Source: Fallopia convolvulus (taxonomy: Eukaryota > Streptophyta > Magnoliopsida > Caryophyllales > Polygonaceae). Taken from it: a DNA stretch of 64,000 nucleotides. Position numbers and translations under genes: made by a program. Location: NCBI GenBank assembly GCA_964016875.1, contig OZ024722.1, forward strand, positions 64,811,443 through 64,875,442. The letters run 5' to 3'. Below are positions 11,601-20,661 of the stretch, piece by piece (position 1 is the stretch's first letter; the number at the start of each line of letters is the position of its first letter). The notes under the pieces are model-generated. The model was not told where the DNA came from. It worked only from the letters and a program-made list of their open reading frames with translations, and made no database searches.

Positions 11601-12250
11601 TTTCAACGATGCCGTCCGATCTGGAAAAGAACATCAATCATAACAGAAGAAGTAAGCTTATCCAGAACCACCGCAATTAGAAAAACCTAAACTGAATTCC
11701 AATACAGAGTCTACCAATTCAGACGGAATGTTTACATTTAAATCGGAACTAAACACAGATCAGCTTTATATAACATTAGTCCGACTTGGACAAGACGAAA
11801 TTAATGGCGAGATGAAAGAGAGGCGAAGGACGGGACCAGTAGAAAAATCCAATGCAGATCTGAATCCCGAAGCGAAAGGCATCGCAAAACTGACAATAAG
11901 AAGAGAGACGAAAACGACAATTGACTGGCGAATCAGACGGAAACAGAAGCGCAACGAAAACAACCGATCTGGAATTCTAACAACCGCAATTATCCGCTAC
12001 TTTACATTTCGAAATCGAATTGCAATCGGAGGAATTTAACAGTAGAGCATTAGCGAGCGAACTACATACCGTCGGAGAATTCGTCGGAGGAGGAGGCGGA
12101 GACGGAGATGCTGCGGCGGTTGTTGGAGAAGAGATCCAAGGCGCGGTCCTCGGAGGAGTCGCGGCGGCGGTTAGAGGCGGTGGTTGAGAAGAGGGATCGG
12201 GAAGGTGCGACGCCGGGGACGGCGGCGTAGTCTTTGAAGCTCCGATTCAT
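8664..12250 (-). CDS. Basic Ser/Pro/Arg-rich protein (TPPNLRT / 'LLTPPETPL' plant family)
   Basis: This is a five-exon minus-strand gene. Exons 12250-12070, 11620-11515, 11172-11049, 10941-10069 and 9065-8664 join in frame with GT..AG introns to give 561 aa. The N-terminus MNRSF is the family's usual start. DYDW plus LLTPPETPL is created across the exon 2/3 junction (residues about 93-105). Residues about 150-300 are a low-complexity basic S/P/T/R region with many RPSTP and RSSTP units. The conserved block TPPNLRTSLPDRP lies near 315-327, and KKSLDMAIKHM (exon 4) continues directly into DIRNG and LYPQSIRSAAS (exon 5). From memory this matches the Arabidopsis At3g08670/At2g40070 group; some relatives are described as microtubule-binding basic proline-rich proteins, and that role is only inferred here. 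Intron 4 (about 1 kb) carries a hAT MITE and a SINE. The alternative acceptor for exon 4 (CAG|CTA) would remove one Gln. Confidence 0.93.
9128..9206. mobile_element. Short hAT-type MITE (79 bp) in intron 4 of the basic protein gene
   Basis: The ends are CACTGTTCTACAAATCC and GCATTG, with the family core 'CCGCCTAAGCGCCCGTCTAG'. An exact 8-bp duplication, GTCTTAAT, flanks it at 9120-9127 and 9207-9214. It is a short member, sitting about 55 bp upstream of the exon 5 acceptor in gene orientation. Confidence 0.88.
9700..9805 (+). mobile_element. tRNA-derived SINE-like element in intron 4
   Basis: The A-box-like 'TAGTCAAGTGGTTAGCTAAG' and B-box-like 'TTTCGACTCCCATGG' are about 25 bp apart, and a T-run follows at about 9787. 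A relative in the opposite orientation lies at 13795-13890, sharing 'TTCGACTCCCAT' and the words after it. Confidence 0.55.
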
Positions 12251-12360
12251 CGGAGATTGCCGGTGACGGAATTCAGCGAAGCATTTGAACCGCCATTGAT
12301 GTTGGAGGAAGGTTTGGTTTTGGCAGTTGAGAATTGAGAGAGAGAGAGAGAGAGATGAGA
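12251..12360 (-). promoter_or_regulatory. 5' UTR / core promoter region of the basic protein gene with GA microsatellite
   Basis: The region immediately upstream of the ATG at 12250 contains a (GA)n tract on the plus strand (12337-12354), that is CT repeats in the transcript. Pyrimidine-rich CT tracts are common in plant 5' UTRs. The transcription start cannot be fixed from sequence. Confidence 0.45.
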
Positions 12361-12639
12361 GAGTGCAGTGTATGCAAAGAGAGACGGGGGCGACTTTTTT
12401 GCTACTTTACGTCATGTGAAGGCACCCCGCCACGGAGCTCTCTCTCCTTTCAGCGAAGATGCAGTTTTATTTCCTTGGGAGTAAATTTTAAAAGTTATAT
12501 TTATATTTTATATATGTGGGAAATTCCGGTTGGTGCCTCAAGTTTGAAGATATTTCGACTGGTGGCATGAGATTCAACATATTTTCAGTTGGTGCCCTTA
12601 TGTTTAAGGGTTTTTTTGGTTGTAAAATATGAAAACGTA

Positions 12640-12778
12640 AAACGGCAAAGAAACGAATCTAGTCTACGATATACAACAACAACAAAATCTATCCAGGTGG
12701 AATCCGGTATAAAATGGGATCTGGGGGGTCGAGATGTACGCATCCTTACCCCGACTCGACGTCGGGAGGGTATTTAAG
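12640..12778. mobile_element. SINE-like fragment ('GGATCTGGGGGGTCGAGATG')
   Basis: The words 'caacaacaacaaaatctatcc', 'GGGATCTGGGGGGTCGAG' and 'GTACGCATCCTTACCCCGAC' form the body of a dispersed plant repeat, often seen as GATCTGGGGAGGGT..ATGTACGCAGCCTTACCCC. A related piece lies in a KH-gene intron near 27480-27540. The boundaries are uncertain. Confidence 0.5.
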
Positions 12779-13600
12779 GAGGGCCCAAAGAGAAAAAAGG
12801 GGGGAAAGGAGCGGGAAACAAACGATTGAAAAAAAAAACTAGAAGTGGGGAAGGAAGTAAGAGCGAAAAAGTACGCCAGAAAACAAAAACACAAAAACTA
12901 AAAACTAAGAGAAAGGAAAATAGCAAGACACTCCTTCCAAGTCTTCCAACTACTGATCTATCACTGTAATCTTCTAGTCTACGAAATATTAACAAAATTT
13001 TGCATCTTGTCTTGCGTCTCCTCAATTTCCATACTTGCAGCTCCCTGATTATTTCTTACAAATAGGGTGTGTGGTTCAAAATGATGAAACCATTCCCTTT
13101 CACCCTCCTTGAGACACACGGTACAAGGGATTCAAGTCAAGAAGAAAATTTTCGTCAATACATCATGACGCTAAAGTGGATTAGGTTCGTTGCGTTTACA
13201 TTTACACATCCATAGTTTGCCACTAAACAACCCATAGTTTGATTGGTGTCCCTTTTCAGTTCAAAGTGGTCAAATTTAAGCCCACCGTTATGCTCTCATT
13301 CTCAAATTAGGAGGATTCGAATCCTAAAACACTCAAACTCATAACTGAGTTATCTCGATTTAGATTCCAAAAGAATAACCAATTTAAGTGTATATTGGCT
13401 CACTTAGAACCATTTTGGACAATGGGCTCATGTGAGGACCCAAAAGCTCCACTAATTGATATCAGAAGTCGAGGTGGAGTGTGTGAGTTACGTCGGGAGA
13501 GTGCAACGACGATCTTTTGAAGCACGAGAGCTTCATTGAGAGAGGGGGGGGGGGGGGAGAAAAGAAAATTTAGGGCAAAGAATGAGTGATCTTCCTTGTT
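12779..13600. other. Intergenic DNA with a degraded MITE arm and a G-run
   Basis: About 13205-13400 resembles one arm of the foldback element at 14849-15294, sharing 'GGTGTCCCTTTTCAGTTC', 'AAATTAGGAGGATTC' and 'AAAACACTCAAACTCATAAC'. A run of 14 G lies at about 13543-13556. No gene is seen. Confidence 0.55.
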
Positions 13601-13794
13601 AAGTCTAGAAATATCTCTTGTTCCGAATCAACCATGGAAGTTTGTCGGTAGGTATTCCTCTCATTTTGAACCCTAACTCGTGTTTAAAACTATTTGCTTT
13701 AGTTCGAGGAGTTTTAAAATTGGTTATCCAAGTCATTAATAATCTCCAAGTGTGAGATTGGTATATATGTTGAGCAATTATAATAGTTTTTTTT

Positions 13795-13895
13795 CTTTTT
13801 TTTGGGTCAAGTGGCACTGTTTATGGGAGTCGAAACAGAAACATCATGATATATACTACCATGAAGTCTTAACCGTTTGACTTGCAATTGTAATA
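13795..13895 (-). mobile_element. tRNA-derived SINE-like element, minus strand
   Basis: On the minus strand, 'CAAGTCAAACGGTTAAGAC' (A-box-like) precedes 'GTTTCGACTCCCATAAACAG' (B-box-like), then an A-rich tail at plus positions 13786-13803. It is related to the copy at 9700-9805. Confidence 0.55.
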
Positions 13896-14225
13896 GTTTA
13901 TTGATTAGTGGGTATTTTTGTTCGGTTGGGCAATAGTGTGTCTTTCCCTTATAGTTTTAAGGGTAATCCCACATTTAATTTGGTGTTAATTTGTGCACTA
14001 ATTTTAATTGAGATTGTCTTGTTTGTATGTGTGGTTTGATTCCTTGGACTGTTTATTATTGGTTTGCTTGCTTGGAATTTGTCGTCTTGATCAGAAATTC
14101 AGTCCCCTATAACTTATTGTTCTTCCTTCCACTAAATAGTTAGTTAGACTTTGAGCTATTGATCGATCAACAAGCCCATCCAAGTCACATGCAATCAACG
14201 CGAAGTCCTCATTCCAACCAAGGTT

Positions 14226-14520
14226 ACAGATAGAGTGGGTTCGGTTCCAAGGAACCGGGGAACCGAACCGGAAAAAAACGATGGTTCCGGAACCGGGGGT
14301 CGGCCGGTTTCAGTCTCGGTTCCACGTTCCTTGGAACCGAAGAACCGACGGTTCCGGAACCGCCGGTTCCATCACTTAAAAAAATATACCGTGAAAATGG
14401 GGAACCGCGATCACGATTTTACAATTTCAATTTTTTTTAAGGTTCGGAACCGAACCGAGGAACCGGGGGGTTCCCGGTTCCAGTCCTGGGTCCAAGGTTC
14501 GGAGGAACCGGACAAACCAA
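14226..14520. repeat. GGTTCC/GGAACC-rich palindromic repeat element
   Basis: Many interlocking GGTTCC and GGAACC words make this stretch highly self-complementary. It includes 'GACGGTTCCGGAACCGCCGG' near 14347 and 'GGTTCGGAACCGAACCGAGG' near 14442. The 115-residue open frame across it is a by-product of the repeat. It resembles non-autonomous DNA elements of the 'gaaccggttc' type, but I cannot fix the ends. Confidence 0.6.
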
Positions 14521-14848
14521 GAACTACAAGGACACCAACCACAAAAACGATAATTTTGGGACACTTATTGAAATACCCTTAAAGTTAAGGACACCAACCA
14601 TAATTTCCCCTATACAAATTTACCATAACTATTTTTTTATTTATAGATTTAAAAATTGAAGGTGATAAATAAAAGAGGATGGGATATGAATATGATTGGT
14701 TGTGTGGGTCCCTCTAGTCTAGATGCAATGGAAGAGTAATTTTCAGTGAACTAATGGCTAATGGAGTTTTATACTACTTTGTTGTGTGAATGTGAAATAT
14801 GTATGGGCGTGGCCTTCTCTTTGTGGTTGAGTGATCCAAAATTTAAGA

Positions 14849-15294
14849 AGGGAAATTATTTTGGTGTCCTTAAAGTTTTGGCTTTTCCTGTTGATGTTTC
14901 TTTCCGGTTCAAATTAGCTAATTTTAAGTTTACTATTATATTCACCACCCTTAAATTAGTAGGATTCAACTCTTAAAACACTTAAATTCATAACCAAACT
15001 ACGCCAATTTGAATTTTTAAACAATCCTCTATTTTAAGGGGTTGTTTACAAAATTGTTTAAAAATTCAAATTGATGTAGTTTGGTTATGAATTTTGATGT
15101 TTTAATAGCCAAATCCTACTAATTTAAGGGTGATGAACATAATGGTAAGCTTGAAATTGGCTAATTTGAACCGAAGAGGGGCGTCAACGGGAAAAGCCAA
15201 AACCTTAGGGGTACTAAAAGGAATAAGTTTTTTTCTTGAGCACCAAAAGGAAAAGACAAAAACTTAGGGGCACCAAAAGGAATTTCCCATTTAA
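14849..15294. mobile_element. Foldback (long inverted repeat) MITE
   Basis: The two arms are long inverted repeats. The left arm (about 14851-15030) runs from GGGAAATTATTTTGGTGTCC to TTGAATTTTTAAACAATCC. The right arm (about 15050-15294) is its complement, ending in GGGGCACCAAAAGGAATTTC. Pairing extends over about 150 bp per arm with scattered mismatches, for instance AAATTAGTAGGATT in both arms. Near the right end the last 45 bp are partly duplicated. It has no coding capacity. Confidence 0.85.
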
Positions 15295-15299
15295 CAAAT

Positions 15300-16490
15300 A
15301 TAATTGTTTAAGTAATTTATTTTCTTATTGGGGAAAATAATACATTAAATTGTAACACACATTAATTAGTCTAAATGAAAAAATAAAATTGCATAAGTTT
15401 TATCCAAAGTTAATTAATTAAGATATCTAAAATTCAAATATGATAACTTAATTGCTCATTTATTTGTTTAAGAGGTTAAATCGATTTTTCCAAACAAAAA
15501 GAGATTAAATTCCATGAAAGTAGTCTAAGATATATGCAAAAAAAAGGGTAATTTTTTTTGGTCGAAGAAAAAGAAAACTTCCTATGAACTATGTTCCAAG
15601 GACATACGACATATGAAGTTGTGTTCCAAGGATGTGGAGAACTATATTTGTTTTATGAATATATAAAATATAAACTTTTTTAATTATCATTAGCATAAAA
15701 TAAAGTTAAATCAAACACATTTTCACAATTTTCAGAAATCGGAAAATAACTTCCTATGAACTGCACTTCCTACATTCAAACTAAACCAATCCTAAAATAA
15801 TAATCGTTATCGAGTAAGGAAACGAACATCAATATACAAACAACTTTTCGTCAATATTTATTACCGTGACAACGGTAAATATGAAAAGATTATTTAAACA
15901 TGAAACCTAAATTATACGAATACGTTGAATAGGTGTAAATTAATTCAATCTAGTCGAACTTGACCTCATCTGATCGGCTCGACTAGAAAAAATGTACTAT
16001 CATCGACATATAAAATTGTGAATAATAATTGAAATACTTATCGATTAGGGCGTGAATCTCGAGGGAGAAACTCCCAACCCAAACAAAAATCAAGGTTGAT
16101 TTGGTCCACCATGGTAGACATTTTTGTACGTGTTTGTGTTATACATACTATTTTCATATCTCTTACTTGATGAAACAATAGTACAATCTGTTTATTATTC
16201 ATAATGTACTAGGCAATTTTACGTACCCAATAGTTTTCTAGGTGAAGGCAAGAAAAGTTATGTATCGTCAGTTCATGCAATTTAAAAAGGATTCGTTAAA
16301 TTTCAAACAGTAAAACCGGCTTCATTGAATTCAATTAATTAGAATAATAACTTCATAAGTAATTAATACTCTCCTTAATTGCAGATGCTGTTTCATGCAC
16401 ATGCATGCACTAGTACTCACACACATGGGAATTGGATGCCCTCCACGTGAACACATTTGGGATTTTCACACAATTTTATTTTTTAACTAA
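15300..16490. other. AT-rich intergenic DNA, nothing recognised
   Basis: No gene or repeat boundary could be recognised. The sequence is AT-rich with short frames only. Confidence 0.5.
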
Positions 16491-16499
16491 TTAATTGTG

Positions 16500-17060
16500 A
16501 GCAGGTAAAACAAACATAACTTTAATAGTTATTTTCGCTATTAAAAGGGTATTTCTTAAATTACTGCGCAGTTATTTTTGTTATTTTCTATATAAAAATA
16601 TATGGCGGTTATGCAACTTAATAGGAGATATTATCCCGCAAATATGATAAGATTAAACCCGGAGAAAGTGGGAATATCCCTAGCTTGGGCTTTAAGCAAC
16701 CCTAGGAAATAATTAAATAAGGCCCCTTGATCTCCCTCTTCCATTATAAATACACGCCCTAGGCGTGTAGGGAGAGACACATGTGCACATCGGCATATTC
16801 AGAAAACCTAGACAAGCTAATATTCGCTTAGCTCGACTGTTTAGGGTTCACCGCTCTCTTGTTGTACCTCGTCGCTCAAAACGACAATTGCTCTTTTGAC
16901 TTAGGCATCGGAGGTGGATTAGGGGGTCCCCGCCCCCTGTGTCCATTGTTTTGCAGGATTTCTAGGTCAAAGATCGAAGAGGAGCGGAAGATCGAGAAGG
17001 AGTTCTTAATTGGTGTATTTAATACGAATTAAAGACGAGATTTTGTACACCAACATTACT
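16500..17060 (+). mobile_element. LTR fragment of a Ty3-like retrotransposon
   Basis: A TATA-like TATAAATACACGCCC at about 16745 is followed by a leader with 'GACTTAGGCATCGGAGG', 'GGGGTCCCCGCCCCC' and 'TTTTGCAGG', ending in 'TTTTGTACACCAACA'. From memory this word order is characteristic of LTRs of plant Tat/Ogre-type and related elements. No internal gag-pol follows, so it is a solo or truncated LTR. The left end is uncertain. Confidence 0.6.
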
Positions 17061-19130
17061 CTAGTTAACTTTAGTTTATTTGTTTTTTTAACAAGGTAAA
17101 AGCTCCCCTTAAGAAGGTGATGGTTGATCTAGTGTGTCCTTTCGGACGAGAACTCTAAATTTTATATTATTTAATAATGAGTTCGATCGGGGTGGCCTAG
17201 TCGAGCAATTTTGTCGGTTACGTACTGTGTTGCATTTCCTAAAGACATGACAAAATTGTATTTAACTGAAATGAGAGAGGTGGACATGAGATATCCGAAA
17301 TCAGGGTTTCAATTTCCAAAGCGTATTTCTATATTTGCTTGCTAGACTTGATCACGGTCAAGTTATCTCCTAAAATCCCACTTCCTTAGCAGTAACAAGA
17401 CCATTTCTAAGTACGTGGTAACGCCGCTGCTTAGAGTATCGACATGATTCCACATTTTGGATGCATGTCTATTTGTAGAGGGGTTTCATTTTCATCACGG
17501 ATGATGAAGCCGTCGAAATTTACATTTACATACCCACGTGCTGGGCGGTTCCATTTGCTCCCAACTCTTCTCCTTGTTGTTCTTTGTTTTTGAGTTATTC
17601 TTTTGCTAGATCGGTTGATTGGTTCGACGTTAGAATTGTCGTTTTATATACTTATCCAGGTCCTTGATCAGATCGGATGATTGTCATTGGAAAATTGTTT
17701 TGTTCCAGTTGTGCCATAAGCACCATCATATTTTGTGGCCATTTTTGTAAAGTTTTTTATACAAACTGTTGTATAGTTGACTTGGTCTTGTTGTTGATTT
17801 GTCTGATAAGTTAAATGTTTTGAGACACATCCTCACTTTTGCAAAGAGTTTTTTAAGGCAAAATCTCTATAAGAAAATTTTGACTTTAGGATAAGTATTC
17901 AATTTTCATATCCACTCTATATCTTTCCTTTCTTATTGGAGGGGTTGTGTTATGACTTATGAGATTAAGCATCAAACTCGTACTAAACCACACATCCTTA
18001 CTAGGTGTCCGGGAGCTTGTTTAGATTATTAATTTAATGTACTATTAGATATATAATTTAATATACTAAATTGTACGATCCAAAAGTGAGGCTGCTAGCT
18101 ACAAATTTCAAAGTTGGAAGGTTAAAAAAAATCTAAAATTAGGAGGGATATTTCTTAATTAAACTTTTCTTCAAACTCAAAACAAACAAAAAATAAAAAT
18201 TTATAACATCGCTATGTTATGGGTCCAGCCGACAGTATAATATACTAATATTTCTTGGTTGCAAAATCCCTTTCATTAATTTTGTTCACCAGCCATTTTC
18301 GGCCATGCAAATCATATTGGCAATTTGGCATTATGATTTATGATATTCTAATTACATATATAATATTCTAATATATTCATAAATCTTTCTCAAAATATGC
18401 TGCTGAATGTGATGGCATTTTGAGGTGGGGTTTATATGTTATGACAAAACATTGTATAAAAAAAACATTTATCGATCACTTCAAAAAGGTTTGAAGATCG
18501 GTCGATAATCATAAAAATATACATATTTTATGACCAATTTGGAAGATTTGGCTACTCTAAAATATTGTTTTGTTAGTAAGAAGACAAGATAAAATGATAA
18601 ATTATCAAACAAGACAAGAAATGTTCACCGACACTAGTAGTCTAGTACACTACCAATTGAAGAATGGAGTATTGGAAAGTTCATGAACCATATAATATGC
18701 ATTAATGGCATTTGTCAAATTTGACCAAAATTTGAGATATCAACACGACTCGACACTGTGAAACCTGATCTCTAATCTGATAATTTCAGCTCTTCAGGTA
18801 GTATTGTTTTTCACTTCTACTTAAAGTCGTGGAAGTTTTACCGTTTAACTAGATGTTTTTTACTTGACACTGTAAAACACGACTCGACATTGTGAAACAC
18901 ATTATAATAGGTTTGTTTCATATAATAGATTATTGATTAATAACTAATTGTTTTTTACTTGTCAATATTATTATTATTATGTTTTAACTAGTAACCCGGA
19001 TACTCACTCCCTTGAGGGGTATTGAATTGGGTCAATGTTGTTGTATGTTTTAACTAGCAACTAGTTTTTCGACTAAAAAAAACTAGCAACTAGTTAAAAT
19101 GGTCATACATTATACTCCTATTACTAGAAT
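17061..19130. other. Intergenic DNA, no gene recognised
   Basis: About 17095-17560 is moderately GC-richer and may be retroelement-derived, but I see no diagnostic motif. The rest is AT-rich. Near 18990-19090 the words 'GTTTTAACTAG' and 'AACTAGCAACTAGTT' recur, close to the LINE remnant that follows. Confidence 0.4.
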
Positions 19131-19725
19131 ACAGGATGTCTCTTGGGTGGTTCCGGAAGAAGATTGGATAAAAGTCAACACTGACTGATCGATGGATCGA
19201 TCAGTTAGGCACGGGGTCTTGGCCGTTGCTGGTGGGGTTCTTAGGAATCATTACGGGCAATGGATATGTGGTTTCTCTCATAATATTGGCGTTTGCTCGG
19301 TGCCTATGGCGGAGCTTTGGGGATTCTTGATGGTCTTAATATTGCTTGGGAGAGAGGCTTTCGCAAGAGTCGGATTCTTAGCTTGTTTTTGGACTCCTTG
19401 TGTCTCGGGTGAGTACTAGTCATCTGTTATATAGCCTGACATTCCAATGGCATGGCTTTATTAGTAGGGATTGGACTATCTAGTTTTGTTACTTGTATCG
19501 AGAGGCTAACTCGGTTGCGGATTACCTCGCGTCTTGTGGTTTTTATTATTCGTTAGGTATTCATGTATTGATTGTCCCGCCTGAGGGGATTAATATTATG
19601 CTCTTTGATGATGTAAGGGGTCGGGCTATCCCCGCTTGATGGCTAATTAACCCTCTTTTATTATTAATAAAACGCCCCCTTTGAGAGGCCGGAGATTGCC
19701 GCCTTTCCTTCGACTAAAAAAACTC
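19130..19725 (+). pseudogene. LINE RNase H domain remnant with 3' UTR
   Basis: The plus strand begins with a degenerate 'WIKVNTDG' and then reads 'RHGVLAVAGGVLRNHYGQW', 'CGFSHNIG' and 'AELWG', which is the DGS..A.GG..RN..G.W..GF...IG...AEL order of plant LINE RNase H. Stops and frame changes break the second half. The tail (19600-19725) has 'CCCCGCTTGATGGCTAATTA', 'AATAAAACGCCCCC' and a terminal A-run, typical of plant L1 3' ends. Confidence 0.8.
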
Positions 19726-19849
19726 TAGGTTGGTGATGTTATATGGAGTAGAGTATTGGTCATCCAAAAAGGCCTAGGAACAGAAGACGGTGATGGCATA
19801 GATGAGAATGTTATGTTGGTTGAATAGACACACACAATTAGACAAAATT

Positions 19850-19950
19850 AGGAACGAAGTAATCTATGATCATTGGATTGCAATTTGCAAGTTCGAATCT
19901 CCCATCCTCATTATAATGGTCTAAGTATCTCTTATGGAACAAAAAAAAAT
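19850..19950 (+). mobile_element. Possible SINE fragment
   Basis: A B-box-like 'AAGTTCGAATCTCCC' is followed by 50 bp and an A9 run near 19942. The A-box is poorly preserved. This is a weak call. Confidence 0.35.
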
Positions 19951-20039
19951 TACATAACTCACCAATAAATCATGACAACTTTCTCCCCTAGTATTATTGT
20001 TTTGTCAAATTGTTTTCCAAAAATTAAAATCTTGGTCCG

Positions 20040-20290
20040 CTTGATATCAGTCATATCCATATCTGATATGGATATCAGATATGGATATGACTAATGCTAA
20101 TATCTAAAGTGTGGTATATTTTGAAATCGATATCAAACCGATATCTGTTGTTTGGTATATAGTGATATTGGTTGTTATCAGAGTGATATCAAAATGTATA
20201 CTCCGAAAAATTAATATTTCAAAAATATCACTCATATCCATACCGATATTCGATATCTCATATCTTTAATATCAATACCAAATTAGCCTC
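20040..20290. repeat. GATATC-rich repeat with a near-perfect 44-bp palindrome
   Basis: Positions 20049-20069 and 20072-20092 are exact 21-bp inverted repeats separated by GG (arm AGTCATATCCATATCTGATA plus T). The following 200 bp repeat words such as GATATC, GATATTGG and CATATCCATA in both orientations. It is probably a degenerate MITE end; the total extent is uncertain. Confidence 0.7.
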
Positions 20291-20352
20291 ACTAAAACGT
20301 TTGTACATACAAAGAATATATTGTGGATAATGCAAAAGATCCTCAATCACAA

Positions 20353-20409
20353 TAGGCCTTGCAATTAGGCCTTTATTGGGCTAGACTTTTGGGCCTATGA
20401 AAGCCCACC
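20353..20409 (+). promoter_or_regulatory. Site II-like (TGGGCY) promoter elements of the V-ATPase E gene
   Basis: About 250-310 bp upstream of the ATG, three TGGGCY-type words are clustered: TTGGGCT (20377), TTGGGCCTA (20390) and AAGCCCA (20401, the complement). Two AGGCCT words lie just before. Site II elements bind TCP-family factors and are common in plant housekeeping genes. Their use here is inferred. Confidence 0.5.
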
Positions 20410-20661
20410 ACGACTTCCCTTTTTTTCTTCGTGAAATTAGAAAATAATAAATTACTCCAATAAATAAATAAATTTGGATGAGACAAAAAGGAATATTCAA
20501 AGTCCAAACCATCAAATTCGGTTAGTTACGCTGATTCATCCAAACTACTAAAATCCCAATTTAACCTTTTCTTCTCCTACTTCTTCATCCAATACACACA
20601 TCCTTCTTCCTTCCATTATCGCAGAATCCATCGACAGATTCGAGAAAGGAACCCTAGAAAG

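Noticed and set aside
11728..12039. 103-codon plus-strand frame
   Set aside because: It falls in intron 1 of the basic protein gene, on the opposite strand, and has no recognisable domain.
12774..13025. 83-codon minus-strand frame rich in Phe, Leu and Ser
   Set aside because: It follows a purine-rich plus-strand tract and has no signal or domain that would support a real protein.
14235..14582. 115-codon open frame on the plus strand
   Set aside because: It is produced by the GGTTCC/GGAACC repeat, which keeps several frames open. The residues are only repeat translation.
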